Positions 1 to 5,939 of a DNA stretch of 17,777 nucleotides are shown piece by piece. Within the stretch, counting starts at the first letter, position 1. Each line of letters begins with the position of its first letter. A model generated the notes under the pieces. The model did no database searches. It worked only from the letters and a program-made list of their open reading frames with translations, and was not told the origin of the DNA. The stretch is from the NCBI GenBank assembly GCA_023229985.1, contig JALNYF010000044.1:1-17777 (forward strand). The letters run 5' to 3'. A program made the position numbers and the translations under genes. The stretch comes from Bacteroidales bacterium (GTDB taxonomy: Bacteria; Bacteroidota; Bacteroidia; Bacteroidales; WCHB1-69).

Positions 1-2
1 TG

Positions 3-32
3 TTGGAAATGAAAAAATAATATGTAACTTTG
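3..32 (+). promoter_or_regulatory. Bacteroidota-type promoter for the 223-2601 operon
   Basis: TTG at 3-5, 19 nt, then TAACTTTG at 25-32. This matches the Bacteroidota primary-sigma pattern (TTG near -33, TAnnTTTG near -7), with the same 19-nt spacing seen upstream of ackA and of the GH3 gene in this window. Transcription would start near 39, giving a leader of about 185 nt before the ATG at 223. No equally good promoter lies closer to 223: a TAAATTTG at 208-215 lacks a TTG partner and is only 7 nt from the start codon. Confidence 0.55.
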
Positions 33-142
33 CAGCGTCAACTCTTCAGTCTTTGTCTAACGGACTTCGCAAGGTCTGGGGTGTTGGCGAGAAAAGAGTA
101 AAAATAGAAGTCCCCTGAAGTATCAATTGCTCCAATTCCCTT

Positions 143-201
143 TGTGAATGCACGCCCGTTGCGGTTTCACCGATTCACATCTGCGCTCATATTGTGTGAA
201 T
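143..201 (+). promoter_or_regulatory. Leader with mutually exclusive small hairpins
   Basis: TGTGAAT at 143-149 can pair with ATTCACA at 173-179, which can alternatively pair with a second TGTGAAT at 195-201. The second pairing ends just ahead of the start codon at 223. Two alternative 7-bp stems in a long 5' leader resemble an attenuator or translational switch. The stems are short and no ligand-binding class is recognised, so a regulatory role is inference only. Confidence 0.25.
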
Positions 202-222
202 TGTTGCTAAATTTGTATTATT

Positions 223-711
223 ATGAAAAAGATATGCCTTTTGACTATTGTCATTATGATGACTGTCCTTTACGCCAATGCCCAGTCAAGTCTTGTCGGT
301 ACTGGTGGCGAGGCAACTGGAAATGGTGGCAGCGTCAGTTTCTCCGTCGGCCAGATTGCCGTGCAAAGCAACGGTGACGGAACCACGACCATCAGTGAAG
401 GTGTGCAGCAGCCCTACGAGATTTCGGTGTCAGGAGTAGACAACTACCCGAACATCACGCTCAATGCTGTCGTCTACCCGAACCCCACCCTCGACATCGT
501 GCGTCTGACCATCGACAACTTCGACCTGCAGGGGGACAATGTGTCTGCGAGACTGTTTGACGGAAACGGCAAACTGATCAAGGAACTCCGCATCGCTGAC
601 TGCCAGACCGAGATAGATATGGAGTCCCTGCCAAGCGGCACGTACTACCTGAACCTTTTCAGCGCTAAACAGATGCTGAAGAGCTTCAAGGTCGTCAAGA
701 TGAGAAAGTAA
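223..711 (+). CDS. Small T9SS-exported protein upstream of the DGR target
   Basis: 162 aa. The N-terminus is a Sec signal peptide: two Lys, a hydrophobic stretch to about residue 18, cleavage after ANA before QSS. The middle (about 22-75) is Gly/Ser/Thr-rich with a VGQIAVQSNGDGTTTISEGVQQPYE-type sequence common ahead of T9SS tails. The C-terminal ~75 residues are a Por/T9SS sorting domain, starting at VVYPNPT and ending in a basic strand (KSFKVVKMRK). The protein should therefore cross the outer membrane and be secreted or anchored at the cell surface. There is no catalytic domain. It lies 39 nt upstream of the DGR target with no promoter between, so the two are probably cotranscribed and may be partners. 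Export is well supported; function is unknown. Confidence 0.85.
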   Translation: MKKICLLTIVIMMTVLYANAQSSLVGTGGEATGNGGSVSFSVGQIAVQSNGDGTTTISEGVQQPYEISVSGVDNYPNITLNAVVYPNPTLDIVRLTIDNFDLQGDNVSARLFDGNGKLIKELRIADCQTEIDMESLPSGTYYLNLFSAKQMLKSFKVVKMRK

Positions 712-750
712 AAGAGAATCAATTTATAAACCAATCAAAAACAATTACTT

Positions 751-2601
751 ATGAAGAAATTACTATCAACTGTTTTCTTCTGCATCGTATGCCTTGTGAT
801 GTTCGCCCAGGCACCCCAGAAGTTCTCCTATCAGGCGGTTGTGCGTGACGCAGGCAACAACCTCGTGGCAAGCCAGGCCGTCGGAGTCCGCATTTCCATC
901 CTGCAGGGTGGAGCGAACGGTAGCGTCGTCTTTATGGAGTCGCAGAATGTTGTGACCAACGCCAACGGTTTGATGACCTTGCAGATTGGTGGAGGGACCC
1001 TGATTTCCGGAGACATGGCCACCATAGACTGGGCCAGCGGTCCGTACTTTCTCAAGACCGAGACCGACCCGAACGGAGGCACGAACTACACCATCGAGGG
1101 AACGCAGCAGCTGCTGAGCGTGCCATACGCACTTTATGCAGGGAGCACTGCCAACGGTTTCAGCGGAAGTTACAACGACCTCACCGACCAGCCCACGATT
1201 CCGACCGTGCCCACCAACGTGAGCGCATTCACCAATGACGCGGGCTACATCACCACAGCCAACCTTCCGACCAACGTGTCATACTTCGCCAACGATGCCC
1301 AGTACATCACTCAGGTCACACTCAACAACGAACTCCAGGGATATGCCACTTCTGCCGATATTCCCGCCGTTCCGACCAATGTCAGCGCATTTACCAATGA
1401 TGCGAACTATGTTACTCTTGGCCAGTTGCCAACCGTACCCACAAACGTCAGTGCCTTCAACAATGATGCAGGCTACCTGACAACCGCAACCGTTCAGGAG
1501 GCTGCCAATATACCCACTCAGGTGAGCGCCTTCGAGAACGACGCCCACTACATCACCGATGTACAGCTGCAGGAAATCCTGAACACGATCACCACGATGC
1601 AGAGCACCATCGACAGCATGAACCAGGTGATTGAGGACCTGAACAACCAGGTCAATCCTCCCGCTCCCGAAATCGGTGCGGTCACCACTTCACCCGTCAG
1701 CGGCATCACGGCATCTTCTGCCGTCGCAGGCGGCAATGTGACTGCCGACGGACGTTCGGAAATCACTGCGAGAGGCGTGTGCTGGAGCACCAGCGCCAAT
1801 CCCACCGTCGCCGACGCTCACACCACGGACGGCAGCGGCCTTGGCGAGTTCGTTTCCAACGTGACCGGCCTCGCGTCAAGCACAACCTACTACCTTTGCG
1901 CATACGCCACTAACGAAGTCGGCACCGCATACGGTGAAATCGTGAGTTTCACCACCGAAGAGAGTTGCGCAGGTACCATTCAAGATGTTGAAAACAACAG
2001 TTACAATATTGTAAGAATCGGCAGCCAGTGCTGGATGAAGGAGAACCTGCGCACTACGAAGAAACCCAATGGGACTTCCATCACCTCAGGCATCTGGACG
2101 CCAGGTAGTAATTCGGTTGCCACTTACGGCCGCCTCTATTCCTGGACGACGGTAATGAATGGAGCGAGCTCCAGTAACGCCACTCCGAGCGGTGTTCAGG
2201 GCATCTGCCCCGACGGGTGGCACGTGCCGAGCGACAACGAGTGGAAACAGATGGAGATGGCAGTCGGTATGAGCCAGAGCGATGCCAACCTTTCAGGTCA
2301 ATTCCGCGGCAATATCGCCGCCAAACTGTGCGGGAACACTGGCTGGAATTCATCAGCCATCGCCAATGCCGCAGGCAATCTGAACGCTCCCGGCCGCAAT
2401 TCTACCGGCTTCAGTGCGCTTCCTGCCGGCGGCTACTACGGCAGCTACGACAATTTCGGTAACAACGCCAACTTCTGGAGTGCTACCGAGACCAGTAGCG
2501 ACTACGCGTACACCCGCTACCTGTACTCCAATAACGCAGGCGTCTACCGCTACTACTACTATAAGCCCAACGGTTATTCGGTCCGCTGTGTCCGCGATTA
2601 A
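751..2601 (+). CDS. DGR target: exported fibre-like protein with C-terminal FISUMP variable domain
   Basis: 616 aa. Order seen: signal peptide (1-19, ending MFAQAP); an N-terminal beta-rich domain (about 20-130) of the KFSYQAVVRDAGNNLV type found on Bacteroidota surface proteins; five copies of (V/L/I)PT(N/Q)VS.F.NDA.Y(I/V/L)T (about 153-272), a motif also common in phage tail-fibre shafts; a coiled coil (about 272-302), suggesting an oligomeric stalk; an Fn3-like domain (about 304-405, with GVCWSTSANPT and TTYYLCAYATN); and a FISUMP domain (Fibrobacter succinogenes major paralogous domain, about 408-616, with CWMKENLRT and CPDGWHVPSDNEW). Residues 553-616 are the variable region, ending one codon before the stop. 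There is no T9SS tail because the variable tip is the C-terminus. DGR variable regions usually sit on C-type-lectin-like ligand-binding folds; assigning that fold here is inference. Likely role: a surface receptor or adhesin with a diversifiable tip. Confidence 0.9.
   Translation: MKKLLSTVFFCIVCLVMFAQAPQKFSYQAVVRDAGNNLVASQAVGVRISILQGGANGSVVFMESQNVVTNANGLMTLQIGGGTLISGDMATIDWASGPYFLKTETDPNGGTNYTIEGTQQLLSVPYALYAGSTANGFSGSYNDLTDQPTIPTVPTNVSAFTNDAGYITTANLPTNVSYFANDAQYITQVTLNNELQGYATSADIPAVPTNVSAFTNDANYVTLGQLPTVPTNVSAFNNDAGYLTTATVQEAANIPTQVSAFENDAHYITDVQLQEILNTITTMQSTIDSMNQVIEDLNNQVNPPAPEIGAVTTSPVSGITASSAVAGGNVTADGRSEITARGVCWSTSANPTVADAHTTDGSGLGEFVSNVTGLASSTTYYLCAYATNEVGTAYGEIVSFTTEESCAGTIQDVENNSYNIVRIGSQCWMKENLRTTKKPNGTSITSGIWTPGSNSVATYGRLYSWTTVMNGASSSNATPSGVQGICPDGWHVPSDNEWKQMEMAVGMSQSDANLSGQFRGNIAAKLCGNTGWNSSAIANAAGNLNAPGRNSTGFSALPAGGYYGSYDNFGNNANFWSATETSSDYAYTRYLYSNNAGVYRYYYYKPNGYSVRCVRD
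2407..2598 (+). repeat. DGR variable region (VR)
   Basis: Collinear with 2933-3124 (offset 526, no gaps). Sixteen differences, at 2431, 2432, 2437, 2449, 2492, 2503, 2513, 2518, 2524, 2528, 2545, 2551, 2554, 2557, 2560 and 2566. Every one is an A in the template copy (9 A to T, 4 A to C, 3 A to G). They change 15 of 64 codons, mostly AAC/AAT Asn; nine end as Tyr, with others Gly, Asp, Thr, Ser and Pro. The last 32 nt (2567-2598) are identical to the template and form the presumed initiation-of-mutagenic-homing (IMH) segment. Identity stops just before the TAA at 2599-2601, so mutagenic homing cannot alter the stop codon. Confidence 0.96.
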
Positions 2602-2611
2602 AAAAAATATC

Positions 2612-2652
2612 AAACATACACACCCAGCGCGTAAGCGCAGGTGTGTATGTTT
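2612..2652 (+). other. Stem-loop directly downstream of VR
   Basis: Perfect 13-bp inverted repeat: AAACATACACACC at 2612-2624 and GGTGTGTATGTTT at 2640-2652. The inner arms are GCGC (2627-2630) and GCGC (2635-2638) closing the loop GTAA. It begins 13 nt after the end of VR and has no counterpart after TR. In the Bordetella phage DGR a hairpin/cruciform just 3' of VR is needed for efficient target recognition, and this is the natural candidate here. It could also act as a transcription terminator after the target gene, but the following U-run is only three bases. Confidence 0.7.
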
Positions 2653-2675
2653 ACCTTAATGTTTGGTGCGTCAGC

Positions 2676-2704
2676 GTCCGCCAAGCGCGATAGCGCAGGC
2701 GGAC
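2676..2704 (+). other. Second nested stem-loop after VR
   Basis: GTCCGCC (2676-2682) pairs with GGCGGAC (2698-2704). Inside are GCGC (2685-2688), loop GATA (2689-2692) and GCGC (2693-2696), with AA on the 5' side and a single A on the 3' side. The design is the same as the preceding hairpin (outer stem, 2-nt/1-nt asymmetric bulge, GCGC stem, G..A tetraloop), but the outer stem sequence is unrelated. Confidence 0.6.
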
Positions 2705-2711
2705 CCAACAC

Positions 2712-2725
2712 ACCGCGTAAGCGGT
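2712..2725 (+). other. Third small GTAA-loop hairpin
   Basis: ACCGC (2712-2716), loop GTAA (2717-2720), GCGGT (2721-2725). The tetraloop matches the first VR-distal hairpin. A weaker relative, GC-GTCA-GC, lies at 2668-2675. Together they form a cluster of G..A-loop mini-hairpins over about 110 bp. Confidence 0.5.
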
Positions 2726-2741
2726 CGAAATTTTTTAAAAA

Positions 2742-2760
2742 TCGCTCTTTGACAAAATAG
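2742..2760 (+). promoter_or_regulatory. boxA-like motif upstream of TR
   Basis: CGCTCTTTGACA (2743-2754) closely resembles the rRNA-leader boxA antitermination motif (E. coli TGCTCTTTAACA), preceded by a T6A5 tract (2731-2741). It lies about 180 bp upstream of TR. A Nus-type antitermination signal would suit a long untranslated template RNA that must be transcribed into the accessory and RT genes. The motif is short, so chance is possible. No TA precedes the TTTG at promoter spacing, so it does not fit the local promoter pattern. Confidence 0.35.
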
Positions 2761-2790
2761 ACGAGCCATCATTCATCCGTCTGCCGGAGT

Positions 2791-2813
2791 CCCGCAATCC
2801 TACGGGATGCGGG
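2791..2813 (+). other. Hairpin in the TR leader
   Basis: CCCGCA (2791-2796), bulged A, TCC (2798-2800), loop TACG, GGA (2805-2807), TGCGGG (2808-2813): a 9-bp stem with one bulge. Just beyond it is a direct repeat CATATCGG at 2822-2829 and 2836-2843. The stretch from 2726 to 2932 carries no convincing coding region; I see only these elements and the boxA-like site. Confidence 0.45.
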
Positions 2814-2932
2814 AGTGTGCCCATATCGGAAATTCATATCGGGCAGCCCACTTCACCAGCATTGGTGGAGTAATCAAAATGTCGCGTCATCGGAAACGGT
2901 GGCAAAGACAGCATTTCAGCGGCTGCTAATCA

Positions 2933-3124
2933 GGCTTCAGTGCGCTTCCTGCCGGCAACTACAACGGCAGCTACAACAATTTCGGTAACAACGCCAACTT
3001 CTGGAGTGCTACCGAGAACAGTAGCGACAACGCGTACAACCGCAACCTGAACTACAATAACGCAGGCGTCAACCGCAACAACAACAATAAGACCAACGGT
3101 TATTCGGTCCGCTGTGTCCGCGAT
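2933..3124 (+). repeat. DGR template repeat (TR)
   Basis: 192-bp noncoding copy of the last 64 codons of the target. By hand count it has 58 adenines; 16 differ in VR, while none of the 134 non-adenine positions differ. AAC and AAT triplets are concentrated at the variable sites (for example four consecutive Asn codons at 3077-3088), the usual DGR design because mutating AAY samples many residues without making stop codons. It is on the same strand as the reverse transcriptase and lies upstream of it, so one transcript can supply template RNA and machinery. It lacks the target's stop codon (GATAGG instead of GATTAA). Confidence 0.96.
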
Positions 3125-3234
3125 AGGAAAGGACGGAGGATTGGCTCTCTTTCATAAACACCCCAGAAGTCCTGACGGACACCAATAGTACAAAAAGACT
3201 CAATTGTCCCTTTTCACAATGACCACAATTCAAG

Positions 3235-3267
3235 GCCATCGGCTATCGGCATGCCGTTCCCGATGGC
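3235..3267 (+). other. Nested hairpin in the TR-to-accessory-gene spacer
   Basis: GCCATCGG (3235-3242) pairs with CCGATGGC (3260-3267), enclosing the palindrome CGGCATGCCG (3247-3256). In the Bordetella DGR, RNA downstream of TR folds and is bound by RT-Avd to prime cDNA synthesis. This structured element in the 180-nt spacer (3125-3304) may have that role. The rest of the spacer shows no gene. Confidence 0.5.
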
Positions 3268-3304
3268 GTAAACATTTTATCAACCCATTAAAAAACAACA
3301 GTTT

Positions 3305-4015
3305 ATGAAAGTCAAAGACATTTACGATTTGGAAACCGCTAACACATCGAACATCTACCTGATAAGGGACGGCAACTTCCTGCGGGCGTACGAGCACTCG
3401 TGCCTGCTGTTCCTCGACAACATCACGCAGTACCACGTGACCAAGCGGCTGTACAAGGTCATCAACACGGAACTGGTTTACCTCGGATTCCCGATGCTCA
3501 CGCTGCCGAAACTCCTTCAACGGCACGAGATCACCGTCGCGGGCGAGACCGCAGAGTTCATAGTGCTGCAGGGGTTTACGGCAAGGCGCGACTTCTCACA
3601 GTGGAAGGCGTCCATAAATGACAACTCGAAGGAGGAGGACGAGCGCAACCTGCTGATGCAGGAGAGGGTGCTGCCGCGGTTCGAGGACAACCACCCGCTG
3701 CACATATACAAGATGGGGTTCGACAGCATGGTGTCGGTCTACCGCCTCACCGAGAACATGAAGAAGGGCTACAAGTACACCGTCGGCGAGGAACTGAAGA
3801 AGGACGCATTCCAGCTTGCACTGCTGACGTTCCGTCTTGCGCAGCAGGGCAAGGATGCGTTCTCCAGCGAGTACGGCAGGAAGGCGCTGCTGCAGACCGA
3901 CGTCGTGAAACTCCGCCTGCGCCTGCTTGCCGAACTGCACCAGCTGACCATTCCGGCATACGCAAGGATGGTGGAGCAGATGGAGTACCTCGTGGCACAG
4001 TTGAAGAGACACTGA
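3305..4015 (+). CDS. DGR accessory protein: MutS domain I-like N-terminus plus Avd-like C-terminus
   Basis: 236 aa. Residues about 10-110 look like MutS domain I (IYLIRDGNFLRAYEHSCLLF resembles the LLFRMGDFYELF...A start of that domain). Residues about 125-236 are helical, Leu/Lys/Arg-rich, and resemble the four-helix Avd accessory protein (DAFQLALLTFRLAQQ and KLRLRLLAELHQL helices). Known Avd binds the DGR reverse transcriptase and template RNA as a pentamer and is essential for mutagenic homing; MutS-like accessory genes are known from DGR surveys. The ATG lies after an A-rich, Bacteroidota-style leader, and the RT gene begins 16 nt after the stop, so the two form an operon. Whether the MutS-like part binds the VR/hairpin DNA is inference. 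Confidence 0.75.
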   Translation: MKVKDIYDLETANTSNIYLIRDGNFLRAYEHSCLLFLDNITQYHVTKRLYKVINTELVYLGFPMLTLPKLLQRHEITVAGETAEFIVLQGFTARRDFSQWKASINDNSKEEDERNLLMQERVLPRFEDNHPLHIYKMGFDSMVSVYRLTENMKKGYKYTVGEELKKDAFQLALLTFRLAQQGKDAFSSEYGRKALLQTDVVKLRLRLLAELHQLTIPAYARMVEQMEYLVAQLKRH

Positions 4016-4031
4016 CTAAAGGACGCGAGCA

Positions 4032-5216
4032 ATGGACCTGTTTTACGAACCGCGTCTGAGGGACGCGCTCTTCCGCGCCTATTTCGACGCAAGGAAGAAC
4101 AAGAGGAACACCATCAACGCCCTGAACTTCGAACTTGACCTCGAGGGCAACCTCCGTAGACTATACGAGGACATAATGTACGGAACGTACACAATCTCGC
4201 CGTCCATCTGCTTCATAGTGGAGAAGCCCGTCAAGCGCGAGATATTCGCCGCCAACTTCCGCGACAGGGTGGTGCACCACTACGTGATAAACCAGCTGAT
4301 GGACATCTTCGAGAACCAGTTCATATACGACAGCTACTCGTGCCGCGCTGGCAAGGGCAACCTCTTCGGCATCCTGAGGCTGCAGAAGTTCATACGCAGC
4401 TGCACCGACAACTACCGCAGGGACGCGTACATACTGAAGCTCGACATCAGAGGGTTCTTCATGAACATAGACAAGCGACACCTGTGCGACAGAATAATGA
4501 ATCTCGTGCTAAGGAAGTACGACGGATGGGACAGGGAGATACTGCTTCCGCTCATACGGCAGATAGTGATGAACGACCCGACCACCGGGTGCATCGTCAA
4601 GGGACACCTGTCGGACTGGGACGGGCTGCCGCCGAGCAAGAGCCTGTTCAGGACCGGCGACGGGTGCGGACTGCCAATAGGCAACCTGACGAGCCAGATA
4701 TTCGCCAACTACTATCTTTCGGACTTCGACAGGCACATGAAGGAGGACCTGAAACTGAAATACTACGGCAGGTACGTGGACGACTTCTTCGTCGTGCACC
4801 GCGACATGGAGTTCCTCCGTTCGCTGATACCGCACGTCAGGGCCTACCTGAAGGAGACCATCGGTGCTACGCTGCATCCCGACAAGGTGTACCTGCAGTC
4901 GTGCTACAAGGGTGTCAGCTTCCTCGGCGCATACATAGCGCCGTTCAGGACGTACCCCGCAAGGCGCACGCAGGGCAACTTCAGGGAGGCAGTAAATGAT
5001 ATCGCCAGGCGCTGTCCCGACCTCGACGACATTGTGCCCAAGGAGGAGATGAAGCTCGCAGAGGCGAGGCTGAACTCATATCTCGGAGTGTGCGGCCACT
5101 ACAGGGCGTTCCGACTGTGCGACAGGATGCTGGCTGGGATTCCCGAACGGTTCGTCAAAAGGTTCGAGGTCGACGAACTCTACCGCAAGGTGCTGTGGAG
5201 CGAACTTCCGCAGTGA
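4032..5216 (+). CDS. DGR reverse transcriptase
   Basis: 394 aa, typical DGR RT length. Motifs in order: KREIFAANFRDRVVHHYV (about 68-85, RT motif 1 region); LDIRGFFMNID (137-147, first catalytic Asp, D138); GLPIGNLTSQ (213-222, the DGR form of the QGxxxSP block, ending SQ); YVDD (248-251, catalytic Asp pair); and KVYLQSCYKGVSFLGAY (about 287-303, motif D/E region). There is no maturase or endonuclease domain. It copies TR RNA into cDNA, misincorporating at adenines, and the product replaces VR. Codon use is GC-rich with many ATA and AGG codons, unlike the target gene but like the phage genes downstream. Confidence 0.95.
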   Translation: MDLFYEPRLRDALFRAYFDARKNKRNTINALNFELDLEGNLRRLYEDIMYGTYTISPSICFIVEKPVKREIFAANFRDRVVHHYVINQLMDIFENQFIYDSYSCRAGKGNLFGILRLQKFIRSCTDNYRRDAYILKLDIRGFFMNIDKRHLCDRIMNLVLRKYDGWDREILLPLIRQIVMNDPTTGCIVKGHLSDWDGLPPSKSLFRTGDGCGLPIGNLTSQIFANYYLSDFDRHMKEDLKLKYYGRYVDDFFVVHRDMEFLRSLIPHVRAYLKETIGATLHPDKVYLQSCYKGVSFLGAYIAPFRTYPARRTQGNFREAVNDIARRCPDLDDIVPKEEMKLAEARLNSYLGVCGHYRAFRLCDRMLAGIPERFVKRFEVDELYRKVLWSELPQ

Positions 5217-5247
5217 AATCGGTCATTACCAATCTTGCTTTTCTTCC

Positions 5248-5277
5248 TTCACAGCCCGTCCATTCTCACTACCTTTG
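5248..5277 (+). promoter_or_regulatory. Possible promoter of the phage tail fragment
   Basis: TTC at 5248-5250, 19 nt, then TACCTTTG at 5270-5277, followed by CAG. The -7 box is a full TAnnTTTG match; the -33 box is two of three. It lies between the RT stop and the next gene, and transcription would start near 5284. Confidence 0.45.
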
Positions 5278-5301
5278 CAGCTGACAAAAGGCAGGCGAGA
5301 G

Positions 5302-5733
5302 GTGACCATCGGCGAACTTACGAGACGAGCGAGGACTGCGGTCGAGGGATACCCGCAGATGAAGCGTGAGGCGGCTGAAGCGCTGTCCCCCGAAGTTACG
5401 CTGCTCAACAGGGAGCAGATGATGGAGGGCGTGACTGCGCAGGAGAGGCCGATAGCGCCCGCATACTCGCCGTACACGCAGCGTCTGAAACGCCTTGCGG
5501 GGCAACCGTCCGACAGAGTGACGCTGTTCAGCACGGGCGCGTTCCAGGAAGGGATGTTCACGAAGGTGGAGGGCGACAGGCTCGTCACCGGCAGCACCGA
5601 TTCCAAGACCGACGACCTGACGGCGAAGTACGGGGAGTCCATCTTCGGACTGACGGACGCAAACGCCGACAGACTGAAACGGCGTTCCATCGAACTGCTG
5701 CTTGCCAAAATTAGGGACATTCTAAAGGTGTAG
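5302..5733 (+). CDS. Phage tail-completion-like protein
   Basis: 143 aa from the GTG at 5302, chosen because the frame's earlier TTG (5275) lies inside the promoter -7 box and because the natural-looking start is (M)TIGELTRRARTAVEG. An AGGCGAGAG stretch precedes the GTG. The middle and C-terminal part (FSTGAFQEGMFTKVEGD, then STDSKT, then KYGESIFGLTD) matches my memory of a small structural protein found just before the tail genes in Bacteroidota (pro)phages, probably acting in tail/neck completion. No signal peptide or membrane segment. The phage assignment is fairly good; the exact role is inference. Confidence 0.6.
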   Translation: MTIGELTRRARTAVEGYPQMKREAAEALSPEVTLLNREQMMEGVTAQERPIAPAYSPYTQRLKRLAGQPSDRVTLFSTGAFQEGMFTKVEGDRLVTGSTDSKTDDLTAKYGESIFGLTDANADRLKRRSIELLLAKIRDILKV

Positions 5734-5740
5734 TTGAAAA

Positions 5741-5938
5741 ATGCTTGGATGCGAGGATGAGCAGAGGACGAGGCAGACATACGGGAACCAGAGGCGGCTG
5801 GCGGCCATCAGCGCCGAGATCACTGGACAGAGGTACGTCGTATACAGGGACGGAAGGGGGCTCTTCCACTTCTGCCGATACGACGAATGGGACGACGGCT
5901 ACGGCACCCCCGTCGAGGTTGTACCGCAACATCGATGA
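5741..5938 (+). CDS. Small phage-type protein of unknown function
   Basis: 65 aa, ATG 7 nt after the previous stop. This frame has a protein-like composition (TGQRYVVYRDGRGLFHFCRYD, then DDGYGTPVEVV), with alternating hydrophobics suggesting a small beta sheet. A longer competing frame over the same bases gives low-complexity Arg/Gly/Ser/Thr sequence and is taken as a shadow. Its stop (5936-5938) abuts or overlaps the next gene's start. I do not recognise a family. Confidence 0.55.
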   Translation: MLGCEDEQRTRQTYGNQRRLAAISAEITGQRYVVYRDGRGLFHFCRYDEWDDGYGTPVEVVPQHR

Positions 5939-5939
5939 G

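Noticed and set aside
2..118. Open frame from the left edge ending in TGA at 116-118, reading like a protein C-terminus (NGLRKVWGVGEKRVKIEVP).
   Set aside because: Only about 38 codons, no recognised family, and it contains a full TTG-N19-TAnnTTTG promoter. It could still be the end of an upstream gene; more sequence to the left would decide.
208..215. TAAATTTG as the promoter -7 box of the 223 gene.
   Set aside because: No TTG at 19-nt spacing and only 7 nt to the start codon; the site at 3-32 fits better.
2933..3124. TR as a broken second copy of the target gene (pseudogene).
   Set aside because: No homology extends upstream of TR, differences are only at adenines, and the position upstream of accessory gene and RT fits a template repeat.
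4032..5216. Group II intron or retron reverse transcriptase.
   Set aside because: No maturase/endonuclease domain, no intron RNA domain V or msr/msd seen; the LTSQ motif, YVDD and the VR/TR pair define a DGR.
5745..5939. N-terminal extension of the 5940-6539 gene from a TTG at 5745.
   Set aside because: Low-complexity Arg/Gly/Ser/Thr composition typical of an out-of-frame reading of GC-rich coding DNA; the overlapping 65-codon frame looks like the real protein.
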